From RGIG5612 sp045600845 (GTDB taxonomy: Bacteria; Bacillota; Clostridia; Lachnospirales; Lachnospiraceae): DNA of 64,000 nucleotides. The translations under genes were made by a program, and so were the position numbers. Location: NCBI GenBank assembly GCA_045600845.1, contig JAZRYR010000044.1:15031-79030 (forward strand), read 5' to 3'. Shown here in pieces: positions 27,385-35,832 of this stretch (positions within the stretch are counted from its first letter, which is position 1; every line of letters starts with the position of its first letter). Under the pieces are notes generated by a model. That model was not told the DNA's origin and searched no databases. It saw nothing but the letters and a program-made list of their open reading frames with translations.

Positions 27385-28275
27385 TTACCAAGGTTTTATG
27401 ACTTCAATATCATTTCCATCTTCAGAAGTCAGACCTTCAATAGTACTGCTGCTGTAAGAACCGAGAACTGGTGAAAGGGAATGCCAGATGCATGGTTTCT
27501 CGATTTTTTCAATCTGCAGTGGACAATGATATACATATGGAGCGAAGAAGCATACGGAAGGTTTGTTGATGGTGAATTTCTCGCCACCAATCCACTGAGT
27601 AACTTCTCCGTCAAATTCGTAAGGATGCCATGGATCAGAACCATAGTAACATAATACTTCTACGCCATCATGAATATGGCCTTTGGAGAAGAACCATGGG
27701 CCGCTCTCTTCAAATCTTCTTAATACGGTGAACATTTCGATGCCCGGAATATAGCGGGAAAGAGCTTTTACCAGAGTTTTCTGTTTCGCTTCCGGAGGAA
27801 GTGGAGGATCGTTGATTGGTCCGTTGTTGTAAGTAGCCATCTGCTCAATTGGAGGAACATCTTCTGTTTTCCAGTTTTCCTTTGGAAGACCTACATGCTC
27901 TCTGCCACGACCAGCAACATAAGAGAAAATCGGAACCTCTACGTTGGTAACTTCTATTTTTCCATGTGGAACTAAAGCAGGAACAACCAGCATAGTATTT
28001 TTGTCGGTCTCAAACATCTGTCCATTAATTTCCATTTTTACAGTTGCTCCCAATTTTTCCGGATCACCATTGGTACTGGCAAAGCAGAAAATCTCTTCGT
28101 ATGGAAGCGCATAAATCTCGTCACAGATTACATACTCATGACGATAAAACGCACTTTCATAGAAGAAGTCCATAATCGGATTGTCCGCAGAACGGACTAA
28201 ATCCACCTTTGCATCCGCATCTGTAATCTCTTTCTCAATCGGGTGAAGAATATACTTCTCAAAATATTTTCCCAT
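27385..28275 (-). CDS. Double-cupin protein 2
   Basis: 296 residues from the ATG at 28275 (leader AAAAAGGAGGACAAG). Tandem paralog of the gene at 26473: KYILHPIEKEITDADAKVDL and RSADNPIMDFFYESAFYRH are nearly unchanged. The second half has HIHDGVEVLCYYGSDPWHPYEF and VCFFAPYVYHCPLQIEKIEKPCIWHSL. The metal-site candidate is HIHDGVE. It is the first gene of the cluster that runs to 21891, and a two-hairpin element lies in its leader. The short cupins at 9734 and 21891 share its (F/Y)-x-G-(T/S)-D-x-x-x-P-x-(E/D)-L pattern, so they may be single-domain relatives. Confidence 0.78.
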   Translation of the reverse strand: MGKYFEKYILHPIEKEITDADAKVDLVRSADNPIMDFFYESAFYRHEYVICDEIYALPYEEIFCFASTNGDPEKLGATVKMEINGQMFETDKNTMLVVPALVPHGKIEVTNVEVPIFSYVAGRGREHVGLPKENWKTEDVPPIEQMATYNNGPINDPPLPPEAKQKTLVKALSRYIPGIEMFTVLRRFEESGPWFFSKGHIHDGVEVLCYYGSDPWHPYEFDGEVTQWIGGEKFTINKPSVCFFAPYVYHCPLQIEKIEKPCIWHSLSPVLGSYSSSTIEGLTSEDGNDIEVIKPW

Positions 28276-28285
28276 CTTGTCCTCC

Positions 28286-28355
28286 TTTTTGGCATGAAGT
28301 GTCTGCAAAGCAGACGGAGCCCTGATGCCTGTTCCGCAAAGCGGAACAGCACGTC
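28286..28355 (-). repeat. Two-hairpin leader element, copy 2
   Basis: On the minus strand: CTGTTCCG-CTTTG-CGGAACAG, then GCATCAGGGCTCC, then GTCTGC-TT-TGCAGAC and ACTTCATGC, ending ten bases before the start region of the double-cupin gene. Both stems are perfect. It resembles the element at 21355-21425. Confidence 0.6.
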
Positions 28356-28361
28356 TTTCAT

Positions 28362-28826
28362 TTACAATTCATTTTCGATAATTTTCGCAAAGCCGGCAAG
28401 GCCCATGGCATCTCCAGCAGAAAACCTGTTTCGTTCCGGACTGTCAATATCCAGAACGCCTACAACCTTTCCGTCTTTATGAAGCGGAATCACAATTTCA
28501 GATCTGGAATTTTCATCGCAGACAATATGGCCAGGGAACTCATGAACATCTGGTACTAGCTGCGGTTCATCTTTTTCCCAGGCAGTTCCGCATACTCCTT
28601 TGCCGAATCGGATTTCCCGGCAGGCAGGTTTTCCCTGGAACGGTCCCACCATTAACTTATCTTGCTTTACCAGATAGAATCCTACCCAGTTAATTCCCTG
28701 CAGATTCTGAGCTAACAAAGCTGCCGCATTTGCCAGATTGGCGATGCAATTTGCATCATCCTTCTCATATCCATGAATTAAAGATATTAAGTTAAAATTT
28801 AATTCTTCATAGTCTGTGTAATACAT
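28362..28826 (-). CDS. msrC: Free methionine-(R)-sulfoxide reductase (GAF-domain fRMsr)
   Basis: 154 residues, a single GAF domain. The fRMsr signature cysteines are present in QGKPACREIRFGKGVCGTAW and GHIVCDENSRSEIVIPL, together with NWVGFYLV and VLDIDSPERNRF. The enzyme reduces free Met-R-sulfoxide in the cytoplasm, using thioredoxin-type electrons, and protects against oxidation. The start at 28826 follows ATAGGAGATAAAA. It sits just upstream of the double-cupin operon, separated by the two-hairpin element, so co-transcription is possible but unproven. Length and motifs are complete. Confidence 0.9.
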   Translation of the reverse strand: MYYTDYEELNFNLISLIHGYEKDDANCIANLANAAALLAQNLQGINWVGFYLVKQDKLMVGPFQGKPACREIRFGKGVCGTAWEKDEPQLVPDVHEFPGHIVCDENSRSEIVIPLHKDGKVVGVLDIDSPERNRFSAGDAMGLAGFAKIIENEL

Positions 28827-28899
28827 TTTTATCTCCTATGAAATCCAAATGAAAAATCGTTTTTCTGTTTACTATTTTATCAAATCCTTTTGCAATTGT

Positions 28900-29766
28900 T
28901 CACTTTTTTTCTGCGAATTCTAAAATGGCCCGGACCGCTTTTTCTTCTGCCTCAGGGTCTTTATCATAAAGGATAGAATGCGTTCCGTTTTCGATTTCTA
29001 CAACATTCGCCCGACTTCCAACGGCTTCTTTGTACAGCCTTACAGAAGGTCCGGTAATAACGGAATCCTTCAGCGGATAGATTACCAGATGGTCGTGAGG
29101 ATAGTCCTTCACCATCTGCAAGCCTTTTTTCAGCAATTTATAGTACTCTAACAGCTGTTTCGTAAAAAACCACTTCCAGTACTCTTCCCCCAGATAGGCC
29201 TCATCGCAAGGAGCACCTTCATAATGCTGATGATATCTTTTACTCAAGTGCCATTTGCAGCGGACTTTCGGTGTAAATGGCGACAAAAGTTTCAGCAGTA
29301 ATCTGGCCGGCTGTCTCATCTGATTATTTTCAAAGCTAAGAGAAACATAAACAATTTTCCCAACCTGATGGTCGTTGCATCCCAGAATAGCAGCCATCGC
29401 AGTTCCCATAGAATGGCCCAGAAGATGTACGGTTTTGTATTTTGTTTTTAAATCTGCCAAAGCATGGGAAGCCACTCCCATCCAGTCTTTCGAATGAGAA
29501 CGGATAAAGTCTTTGCCACAAGTTCCGTGGCCGGGAAGCCTCGGTACATAAATATCATATCCGGCCTCAAATAAATCCATTGCCGGCCTTACCATCTCTC
29601 CCGGATAGCCGCGATAGCCATGGATGAAAAGCCAGCACTCGCCCGTCTTCTCTTCATGCACCATAGAAAAAGACCGGCTGCCCTGGGTACATTCCTTCTC
29701 GTCCTTATAAACACCTTCGTACCATTCTTCCGGCACTTCATATGTAATTATGCTGTAATCAATCAT
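28900..29766 (-). CDS. Alpha/beta hydrolase (monoacylglycerol-lipase-like)
   Basis: 288 residues, no signal peptide. LFIHGYRGYPGEM is the oxyanion strand, the nucleophile lies in LLGHSMGTAMA (near residue 118), and the final His is in IENGTHSILYDKDPEAE. The lid region between about 150 and 210 has KRYHQHYEGAPCDEAYLGEEYW. This pattern fits serine hydrolases near monoacylglycerol lipase or carboxylesterase; the substrate is not known. The leader is GAGAAGGGAAAGACAG. It stands alone between msrC and the repeat-terminator region. Confidence 0.78.
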   Translation of the reverse strand: MIDYSIITYEVPEEWYEGVYKDEKECTQGSRSFSMVHEEKTGECWLFIHGYRGYPGEMVRPAMDLFEAGYDIYVPRLPGHGTCGKDFIRSHSKDWMGVASHALADLKTKYKTVHLLGHSMGTAMAAILGCNDHQVGKIVYVSLSFENNQMRQPARLLLKLLSPFTPKVRCKWHLSKRYHQHYEGAPCDEAYLGEEYWKWFFTKQLLEYYKLLKKGLQMVKDYPHDHLVIYPLKDSVITGPSVRLYKEAVGSRANVVEIENGTHSILYDKDPEAEEKAVRAILEFAEKK

Positions 29767-29890
29767 TCTGTCTTTCCCTTCTCTAGTCTATATTACCAGC
29801 AAAATGTGGATGGATTGCTTCAAAAGCTTTATCCCATTTTAGTTCAATAGAATCATACCATTATTGCCATTATTTGTATAGGAACAAGGG

Positions 29891-29930
29891 AAGTGCATTC
29901 GTGCAAGCACAATGCACGATCCTCATCGTT
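29891..29930. repeat. Dispersed hairpin repeat, copy 1
   Basis: AAGTGCATTCGTGCAAGCAC, followed by AATGCACGATCCTCATCG. GTGCAT...GTGC-AA-GCAC...ATGCAC can fold into a nested stem. A close copy lies at 54446-54486, 24.5 kb away, also just ahead of a terminator. Confidence 0.75.
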
Positions 29931-29936
29931 GGCACA

Positions 29937-29967
29937 AAAAAAAGACCGAGCATTTCGGTCTTTTTTC
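29937..29967 (-). terminator. Terminator after the yegP-like gene
   Basis: AGACCGA (29943-29949) pairs with TCGGTCT (29955-29961) and is flanked by A and T runs, so it can work in both directions. Confidence 0.85.
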
Positions 29968-29980
29968 TAAAATTCAAAGA

Positions 29981-30349
29981 TTATTCTTCTACAATTTTTG
30001 CACCTACAGAATTCTTCTTTACAGAAGCAATTCCGTTTTTGCATTTTTGAAGAGTTTTATATCCTTCAGAAACAGCGATAATCTGTCCATTAGAAGCTTT
30101 CAGACGGAAACGGAATTCTTCTGCTTTGTCCTTATAAATTTCAAACTTTGGACATTTTTCTTTAATGAAGCCTTCTGCTACCTGATTTTCAACATTCGCT
30201 TCCGAAGCATTTTTAATAACACTGGCAATGCCGTTTTTACATGTTGCTAATGACTTATAAACCTGAGAAGTTGCAATTACCTCACCGTTGTTTGCTTTCA
30301 GGTCAAACTTAATGCCGGTGTTTGTCTTCTTGATTAAAAATTTTCCCAT
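29981..30349 (-). CDS. YegP/DUF1508-family protein with two repeats
   Basis: 122 residues built of two DUF1508 units: GKFLIKKTNTGIKFDLKANN...SYKSLATCKNGIASVIKNA-like first half and CPKFEIYKDKAEEFRFRLKASN...GYKTLQKCKNGIASVKKNS second half. Each ends with a CKNGIASV(I/K)KN motif. Small cytoplasmic proteins of this type are common; a stress or cell-envelope role has been proposed for some, but I know no defined activity. The ATG at 30349 has a TTGGAGGTAGTT leader. It is transcribed alone and closed by a strong terminator. Confidence 0.88.
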   Translation of the reverse strand: MGKFLIKKTNTGIKFDLKANNGEVIATSQVYKSLATCKNGIASVIKNASEANVENQVAEGFIKEKCPKFEIYKDKAEEFRFRLKASNGQIIAVSEGYKTLQKCKNGIASVKKNSVGAKIVEE

Positions 30350-30494
30350 AACTACCTCCAATAAAAATAAAATACACCCTGGTTACTTCCCATAACCTTT
30401 TATATTTTAATATGAAAAAAATAAATATTCAAGATATGTATTAGCAAAGATGGCCTATTTTATAAGGTTTTTTGGCATTTTTGAGGATTTTTTC

Positions 30495-32132
30495 CTAGAA
30501 ATTCATATAAACAAATTCGTTTGCTGCAACTCCAGGCCCGTACATTCCAAGAATTACAATGCACATCAGGCAGGCCAATAATACGCCCCACTGAAGCCAA
30601 AGAGGCTTTTTGCACAGTGTTTCGCGAAAACTTTTTTTCGTACATTCCTGATAAATACTGATTAAAAAAACTATAATCAGACCTAAAATGATAATGACAT
30701 AATCGGTGTTTTTTAATCCAATCTCTAACACTGCCGGAGTTGCACCAGCTCTTTCCATAGGGCGGAAACAGTTTAAGATCATCTGAATGGAATCGGCCAT
30801 ATTGTTTCCTATGTCGAACGCGAACCCGATCATGGAAATAACAAACGTCCGTAATATCTGCCAGACAATCCAGCCGAAATTTTCCGTATTCAGATGCATT
30901 TTTCGAAGGATATATTGGAAAGCCGGATCTAATAACATGGAAATCAAGATAATGATTCCGTTCCATAATCCATAGCCGGCATATTTCCAGTTTGCGCCAT
31001 GCCACATTCCAACCACAAAAAAAGTAATCAGAGAAGCCACACATCCGGGCACAACTCTGCCTGCATGCTCGATAAAAGTAAATCCGCCCCATAAGCTATC
31101 TGCCGGAAGGGCCGTATCCGGTTTCTTTGCATGTTTTCCGATCCATTTTCCAAATCGCAGAAAAGCTTTGGAAACTGCAATCGGATAGAAAAGATAGTTT
31201 CTCAACCAATGACAGAGGGAAATGTGCCATCTCCGCCAGAATCCGGCAACGGAGCGGGAGAAAAACGGACGTTGAAAATTTTCCGCCATATGAATTCCCA
31301 GCATCTGGGCAACGCCTCTGGAAACATCGATTCCTCCGGAGAAGTCCATATAAAGCTGGGCAGCATATACTAAAATCGCAATCGCACCATAATAATTATA
31401 CAGTCCCGGACGGTTATCCAAAATCGCATTCAAAATAACGATCAGACGGTCTGCAATCACCATCTTCTTAAATAAGCCCCAGAGAATCAATATAAAACCA
31501 TTTTTAATATTCTCATACTGAAGGTCATGTCCCTCATATAACTGTTTTGCCAGATCATCATAAATGGCAATTGGTCCCTGGATAATCTGTGGAAAGAAGG
31601 AAACAAATAAAGCAAATTTTGCAAAATTCTTTTCCGGTGTGGTCTTTCCCCAATATACATCGATAATGTACCCCATGGACTGGAATGTATAGAAGCTGAT
31701 TCCTAAAGGAAGTAGAATTCCCAGCGAAATCGCTGGGGTATGAAGAATGCCGGAAATCCACTCCGACATATAGTCAAAGTATTTGATTACCGCAAGGATT
31801 CCGAAATTCAGTACCAGTACCAAAGTCAGAATCCAGCGTTTCATCATCAAGGTTTTATGCTTATACGCTTTCTTCGTATCCGAATCCCAATCGGTTTTAT
31901 GCTCTTTTAATTCGGCTTTCCGTTGCCCCGCCACTTTATCCAGCCACAAAGCTCCCAGCCACGTTGTAATTGCAGTAAATACAATAAACGGCATGTATTT
32001 CAGACAGACAATGGCATAAAAACCAGCACTGGCTGCCAAAAGAACAATCCAGCGGAACTTTTTCGGAATAAGATAATATACGACCAAAGTAGCTAATACA
32101 AAGGCAAAAAAGGAAACGGAAGTAAGCGTCAT
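30495..32132 (-). CDS. MBOAT-family O-acyltransferase (DltB-like)
   Basis: 545 residues with about 11 hydrophobic segments. The membrane-bound O-acyltransferase hallmarks are present: LPLGISFYTFQSMGYIIDVYWG, the conserved LYMDFSGGIDVSRG and FFSRSVAGFWRRWHISL, and the catalytic His in FFVVGMWHGANWKYAGYG (near residue 345). DltB-type proteins pass an acyl group from a carrier protein across the membrane to an outside polymer. Here the carrier and an adenylating enzyme are encoded directly upstream. No DltD gene is visible downstream. Its start overlaps no gene but follows the carrier stop by 3 bp. The transferred group may not be D-alanine (see the adenylation gene). Confidence 0.87.
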   Translation of the reverse strand: MTLTSVSFFAFVLATLVVYYLIPKKFRWIVLLAASAGFYAIVCLKYMPFIVFTAITTWLGALWLDKVAGQRKAELKEHKTDWDSDTKKAYKHKTLMMKRWILTLVLVLNFGILAVIKYFDYMSEWISGILHTPAISLGILLPLGISFYTFQSMGYIIDVYWGKTTPEKNFAKFALFVSFFPQIIQGPIAIYDDLAKQLYEGHDLQYENIKNGFILILWGLFKKMVIADRLIVILNAILDNRPGLYNYYGAIAILVYAAQLYMDFSGGIDVSRGVAQMLGIHMAENFQRPFFSRSVAGFWRRWHISLCHWLRNYLFYPIAVSKAFLRFGKWIGKHAKKPDTALPADSLWGGFTFIEHAGRVVPGCVASLITFFVVGMWHGANWKYAGYGLWNGIIILISMLLDPAFQYILRKMHLNTENFGWIVWQILRTFVISMIGFAFDIGNNMADSIQMILNCFRPMERAGATPAVLEIGLKNTDYVIIILGLIIVFLISIYQECTKKSFRETLCKKPLWLQWGVLLACLMCIVILGMYGPGVAANEFVYMNF

Positions 32133-32135
32133 TTT

Positions 32136-32363
32136 TTATTCGTCCTCAAGTCTCTGCATCATTTCGAACATTGCTTTCGCACTGTTAAAATTATCCGGAA
32201 TAATTTCAGAAGGGGGAACTGTGATTTCATAGTCCTCGTCCAGCATGGTGATAATCTGAATTACATCGAAGGAATCTAATAAGCCATCATCAAACAATGC
32301 CGTTTCGTTCTCAAAGTCGAGATCCTTTGTTACTAATTTCAGTTTTTCAATGAATTCTTCCAT
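32136..32363 (-). CDS. Acyl/aminoacyl carrier protein (DltC-like)
   Basis: 75 residues, a typical four-helix carrier. The phosphopantetheine Ser is in GLLDSFDVIQIITML, near residue 32 (DSF, as in DltC, rather than the DSL of fatty-acid carriers). It would be loaded by the adenylating enzyme encoded upstream and presented to the MBOAT protein. The start follows AAAGAGAGAAAAA, 14 bp after the adenylation gene. The dense spacing across 30495-35662 supports one transcript. Confidence 0.87.
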   Translation of the reverse strand: MEEFIEKLKLVTKDLDFENETALFDDGLLDSFDVIQIITMLDEDYEITVPPSEIIPDNFNSAKAMFEMMQRLEDE

Positions 32364-32377
32364 TTTTTCTCTCTTTC

Positions 32378-33883
32378 TTATTTTATGTATTCTTTTAAAG
32401 CAACCCGGTCAATTTTTCCATTCAGATTTAACGGCATTTCTTCCACCTGCTTCACCATGTTCGGAAGCATGTAGGATGGAAGCATGTCTTTCAATTTTTC
32501 CTGAAGAGCTTTGACTTCTATGGATCCGGTATAGAAAAGCCAGATTCTGGATTTTTTCGTATCATAGAGACAGCAGTTTCTTTCCAGACCGTCTACCGCA
32601 GAAACAACCGCTTCAATTTCTCCTAATTCAATCCGGTTGCCCATATGTTTAATCTGAAAATCTTTCCGTCCAACAAAGATTAAATTGCCTTCTTCGTCAA
32701 AGTATACTAGATCTCCGGTACGGTAAACGATTTCCGGGTACTTATCGTTCAAAGGATTCTGAACAAAAACTTCTGCCGTTCTTTCCGGATCTTTGTAGTA
32801 CCCGTAGGTTACCGATGGTCCTCTGCTGAAAAGTTCTCCGACTTCTCCCCTTTTTACTTCTTTTCCATCATCACCGATCAGAAATACTTCCATATGCTCT
32901 GCCGGTTTTCCTATCGGCAACGTATCCGAATCTTTAAAATCACGATTCACAAAATAATAGGTTGTAATATCGGTCAACTCCGTCGGACCATATTGATTTA
33001 CAAAAGTTACTTCCGGGTATTCTTTCCTCCACATATTCAGCTGTTTGCAAGGCATTACTTCTCCGCCGAAAATAACCAGTTTCAGTTCCTCCAGATGAAT
33101 TTCCGGAAGAGCTCGGTAATTCGCAATCATACAGAGTGCGGATGGAACCCATACCAGCGTGTTCACCTTTTTCTCCTTCAACGCCTGTAATAACAGCATC
33201 GGGAAAGAAAATGTTTTTTTGCTGAAGATCTGAACAGTTGATCCATTTTTCAATGTCTGGAATAATTCAAAAGCAGACAATATAAAATAAAATGGAGCCT
33301 GATTCCCGAATACATTTTCAGAAGTGATGCCAAATTTTTCGCTTCCCCATTCAATGTATGGAATAACCGCTTTATGAGGCAGAACAACTCCTTTCGGAGT
33401 TCCCGTGGAGCCGGAGGTAAACAAAACAAACATAATGTCGGTATCGATAATTTTATCCTGAACTTTCGCAAGTACCGTACAATCCGCTACTTCCTTTTTT
33501 GCATCTTCATACAGGACTATTTCGCAATTATCTATTGAGCCTTCGATTTCTCCTCGATGCTTTTCATCTGTAAGAATGACTGACGGCTGAAGGGTCTGAA
33601 TTATTTTTTCAATCCGGGCCATTGGCATATGCACATCCAATACGGTATAAAAGTTTCCACTATATGTAACGGAAACCATAGCTGCAAAACATTCCACACA
33701 TTTATCCATGTAAATAGCAATAGGCTTTTTGGCAAGTCCTTTCTTTACTAAATACATCGCAATGTTTCTGGACTCTTCCCGAAGTCCGGAAAAAGTCAAT
33801 TCTCGGTTATCATCTGCAATTGCCACCTTATCCGGATATTGCAATGTGGTATTTTCAAGATATTGTGTAACGGTCTTGATCAT
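32378..33883 (-). CDS. DltA-like adenylating enzyme with altered substrate pocket
   Basis: 501 residues, a stand-alone adenylation domain. Core motifs are complete: FTSGSTGTPKG (A3), NQYGPTELT (A5), YRTGDLVYF (A7), GRKDFQIKHMGNRIELGEIE (A8) and NGKIDRVAL with the A10 Lys near residue 493. It should activate a carboxylic acid as AMP-ester and load the carrier downstream. In DltA the motif NQAPFSFDLS holds the Asp that binds the substrate amino group, and FCGE holds the Cys that selects D-Ala. Here the same places read NQAPFYFILS (Ile201) and FGGE (Gly273). The enzyme is therefore unlikely to use D-alanine, and may use an acid without an alpha-amino group. I therefore give no dltA symbol. Confidence 0.85.
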   Translation of the reverse strand: MIKTVTQYLENTTLQYPDKVAIADDNRELTFSGLREESRNIAMYLVKKGLAKKPIAIYMDKCVECFAAMVSVTYSGNFYTVLDVHMPMARIEKIIQTLQPSVILTDEKHRGEIEGSIDNCEIVLYEDAKKEVADCTVLAKVQDKIIDTDIMFVLFTSGSTGTPKGVVLPHKAVIPYIEWGSEKFGITSENVFGNQAPFYFILSAFELFQTLKNGSTVQIFSKKTFSFPMLLLQALKEKKVNTLVWVPSALCMIANYRALPEIHLEELKLVIFGGEVMPCKQLNMWRKEYPEVTFVNQYGPTELTDITTYYFVNRDFKDSDTLPIGKPAEHMEVFLIGDDGKEVKRGEVGELFSRGPSVTYGYYKDPERTAEVFVQNPLNDKYPEIVYRTGDLVYFDEEGNLIFVGRKDFQIKHMGNRIELGEIEAVVSAVDGLERNCCLYDTKKSRIWLFYTGSIEVKALQEKLKDMLPSYMLPNMVKQVEEMPLNLNGKIDRVALKEYIK

Positions 33884-33885
33884 AA

Positions 33886-35268
33886 TTACTTTTTATTTCC
33901 TCCGTAAATAAAACTCTCTCTTTCTGAAAGATATTTCTTTTTATTATTCAGACAGCACAGGTAAATAATCAATCCTGCAACAACCCATGCGCCAACAATC
34001 ACCCATTCTACCGGCAACAAAGAACTGCTGCCGATAGGAAGATACAATACGATAAAGAACAATGTAATGGCAACCGTGATGAAGCCTACGACCTTTCCGC
34101 CTTTCACTTTAAATGGTCGTTCATCCTCCGGAAACCGGAATCGCAAAACCACAAAAGACAGCGCCACCATAAAGTAAGCGATTACCGTTCCAAAAGCGCT
34201 GGCATCCACAAACCAGCTTAAAGAATTCTTGCCCAATAACGGTGTGAAAATCGTAATGATTCCTACAAAGAAAATGGCGAAGGTTGGCGTCTGATATTTT
34301 TTGTGAAGAACACCGAATTTCGCCGGAAGCATCTTTGCCCTGCCCATGGAAAACAGAACTCTGGTTGCTCCGATAATAAATCCATTCCAGCTGGAAAGAA
34401 TTCCCATAATCGCCGTAACAATGATCAGCTTCCCTGCCACCGTGGAGCTGGTTGCATAGTTTATTGCATTTACAACAGATAAACCTTCCTGTCCTAAAAC
34501 CTCCGCCGGAGCACTCAAACCGGCCGCCAGAATAATCAGAATGTACCAGGCCGCTGCCAGGCAGATGGATGCGATAATGGCCTTCGGAATTTTATTCACA
34601 GGAAGATTCATTTCTTCTGCGGCCTGAGGGATAACGTCAAACCCCACAAACATGGCCGGAACCGCCAATATTACTGCAAAAATCCCCTTCGTGTTCGTTA
34701 CCAAAGGCTGCATATTGGCAGTATCTCCCTTTATTCCTCCCACGATAATAAAAATAACTCCGCCGATTGCCAGAATGGACGTGATCACTGCCTGAAAAGT
34801 TGCGGAAATATTGATTCCCCGGAAATTAATAAGGATCAGAATCAAGCCAACAATGGCAGGAATTGCCAGCCAGCTCAGATAAACATCAAAACCGGCAACC
34901 GTATATAAATAGCCCCATCTCGGAATCGGGATAATATAATCAATCGCAGTAGCCAGAGCCGGTCCCTCCCAGGCGGCAACTCCTAAATACGCAAAGGTAA
35001 TCATCCATCCGGTAAACCAGGATGCATTATACCCCATGGCTTTGTAAGAAAAAACCAATTCCCCTCCTGCATAGGGAAGCATCGGTGTAAGCTCTGCATA
35101 TGTCATACCAACAAAAATACATAGAACCATACCGATGATAAAAGCAAGGCTGGCTCCCAGGGTGCCTCCTTTGAAAACCCAGTTTCCGGTCAGGACAACC
35201 CAGCCCCAACCAATCATCGTACTAAAGGCCAGTATTAATACATCTTTAAATCTCAGGCTTCTTTTCAT
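33886..35268 (-). CDS. APC-superfamily amino-acid/amine permease
   Basis: About 460 residues and twelve hydrophobic segments. The N-terminal KRSLRFKDVLILAFSTMIGWGWVV is the typical helix-1 region, where the unwound segment binds substrate; FVGFDVIPQAAEEMNLP in the helix-6 region is typical of APC carriers. It should import or exchange amino acids or amines. The ATG at 35268 overlaps the end of the C_GCAxxG gene by 23 bp and has no clear ribosome site, so coupled translation is likely. Only 2 bp separate its stop from the adenylating enzyme start, which suggests that it supplies the module's building block (inference). Confidence 0.85.
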   Translation of the reverse strand: MKRSLRFKDVLILAFSTMIGWGWVVLTGNWVFKGGTLGASLAFIIGMVLCIFVGMTYAELTPMLPYAGGELVFSYKAMGYNASWFTGWMITFAYLGVAAWEGPALATAIDYIIPIPRWGYLYTVAGFDVYLSWLAIPAIVGLILILINFRGINISATFQAVITSILAIGGVIFIIVGGIKGDTANMQPLVTNTKGIFAVILAVPAMFVGFDVIPQAAEEMNLPVNKIPKAIIASICLAAAWYILIILAAGLSAPAEVLGQEGLSVVNAINYATSSTVAGKLIIVTAIMGILSSWNGFIIGATRVLFSMGRAKMLPAKFGVLHKKYQTPTFAIFFVGIITIFTPLLGKNSLSWFVDASAFGTVIAYFMVALSFVVLRFRFPEDERPFKVKGGKVVGFITVAITLFFIVLYLPIGSSSLLPVEWVIVGAWVVAGLIIYLCCLNNKKKYLSERESFIYGGNKK

Positions 35269-35662
35269 ATTCTGCAATCACTTTTTCCAAAACATCACAG
35301 GTCCGAAGAACCGTTTCCGTACAACGGTTTTCTTCCGTGTTAAATTTTGGTTTTACATCCACACAGTTTAAACTGTTTCCAAGTTCCTCTTTTAAGCGTT
35401 CAAATAACAGATTTACTGCCGGCTTAATGTCTTCACTGTCATGAGCCTTTGTCTCCACATATCGATAGGACAAAAGACATACGGCCCCCAAAACGGAGCC
35501 ACAGAGATTTCCGGTCTGGACCCCTCCTCCATAACCGGCTACCATCCGCATGGCATGTTCATCCAGCCCCAGATGGTAGTAATCATTTCCGGCATGAATA
35601 AGACCCTCTGCGCAATTATACCCTTCTTCAAAGTAATACTTTTTTGCATAATCTCTAAGCAT
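35246..35662 (-). CDS. C_GCAxxG_C_C family redox protein
   Basis: 138 residues. The family's spaced cysteines are all present: YNCAEGL, GNLCGSVLGAVCLLS, LNCVDV, and RCTETVLRTCDVLE. These proteins are thought to be redox-active or metal-binding and often stand beside reductases or permeases; none has a firm function that I know. The start at 35662 has an AGGTGGAAAA leader. It is the first gene of the five-gene module and overlaps the permease gene. It is transcribed divergently from the NifX-FKBP gene, with about 170 bp between. Confidence 0.85.
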   Translation of the reverse strand: MLRDYAKKYYFEEGYNCAEGLIHAGNDYYHLGLDEHAMRMVAGYGGGVQTGNLCGSVLGAVCLLSYRYVETKAHDSEDIKPAVNLLFERLKEELGNSLNCVDVKPKFNTEENRCTETVLRTCDVLEKVIAEYEKKPEI

Positions 35663-35832
35663 TTTTCCACCTATGATTTTCAGGGGAAGTCTGTCTCTTT
35701 ATCCACAGATTCCTGTCCTGTTTTTATTTTTACCTACATTCTTTTTTATTGTACCATATTTTTAATATCTGTATGGTCTTTTATTCGTTTTTCTCGTATA
35801 ATAATGCTAATATTTTTGCAAAGGAGTACATT

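Noticed and set aside
30460..31092. 210-codon minus-strand ORF inside the MBOAT gene
   Set aside because: It is an out-of-frame shadow with high Cys/His/Arg content and no ribosome site; the MBOAT frame holds the conserved motifs.
32136..32363. Naming the module dltABC
   Set aside because: The adenylating enzyme lacks the D-Ala-selective residues, so symbols implying D-alanylation would mislead.
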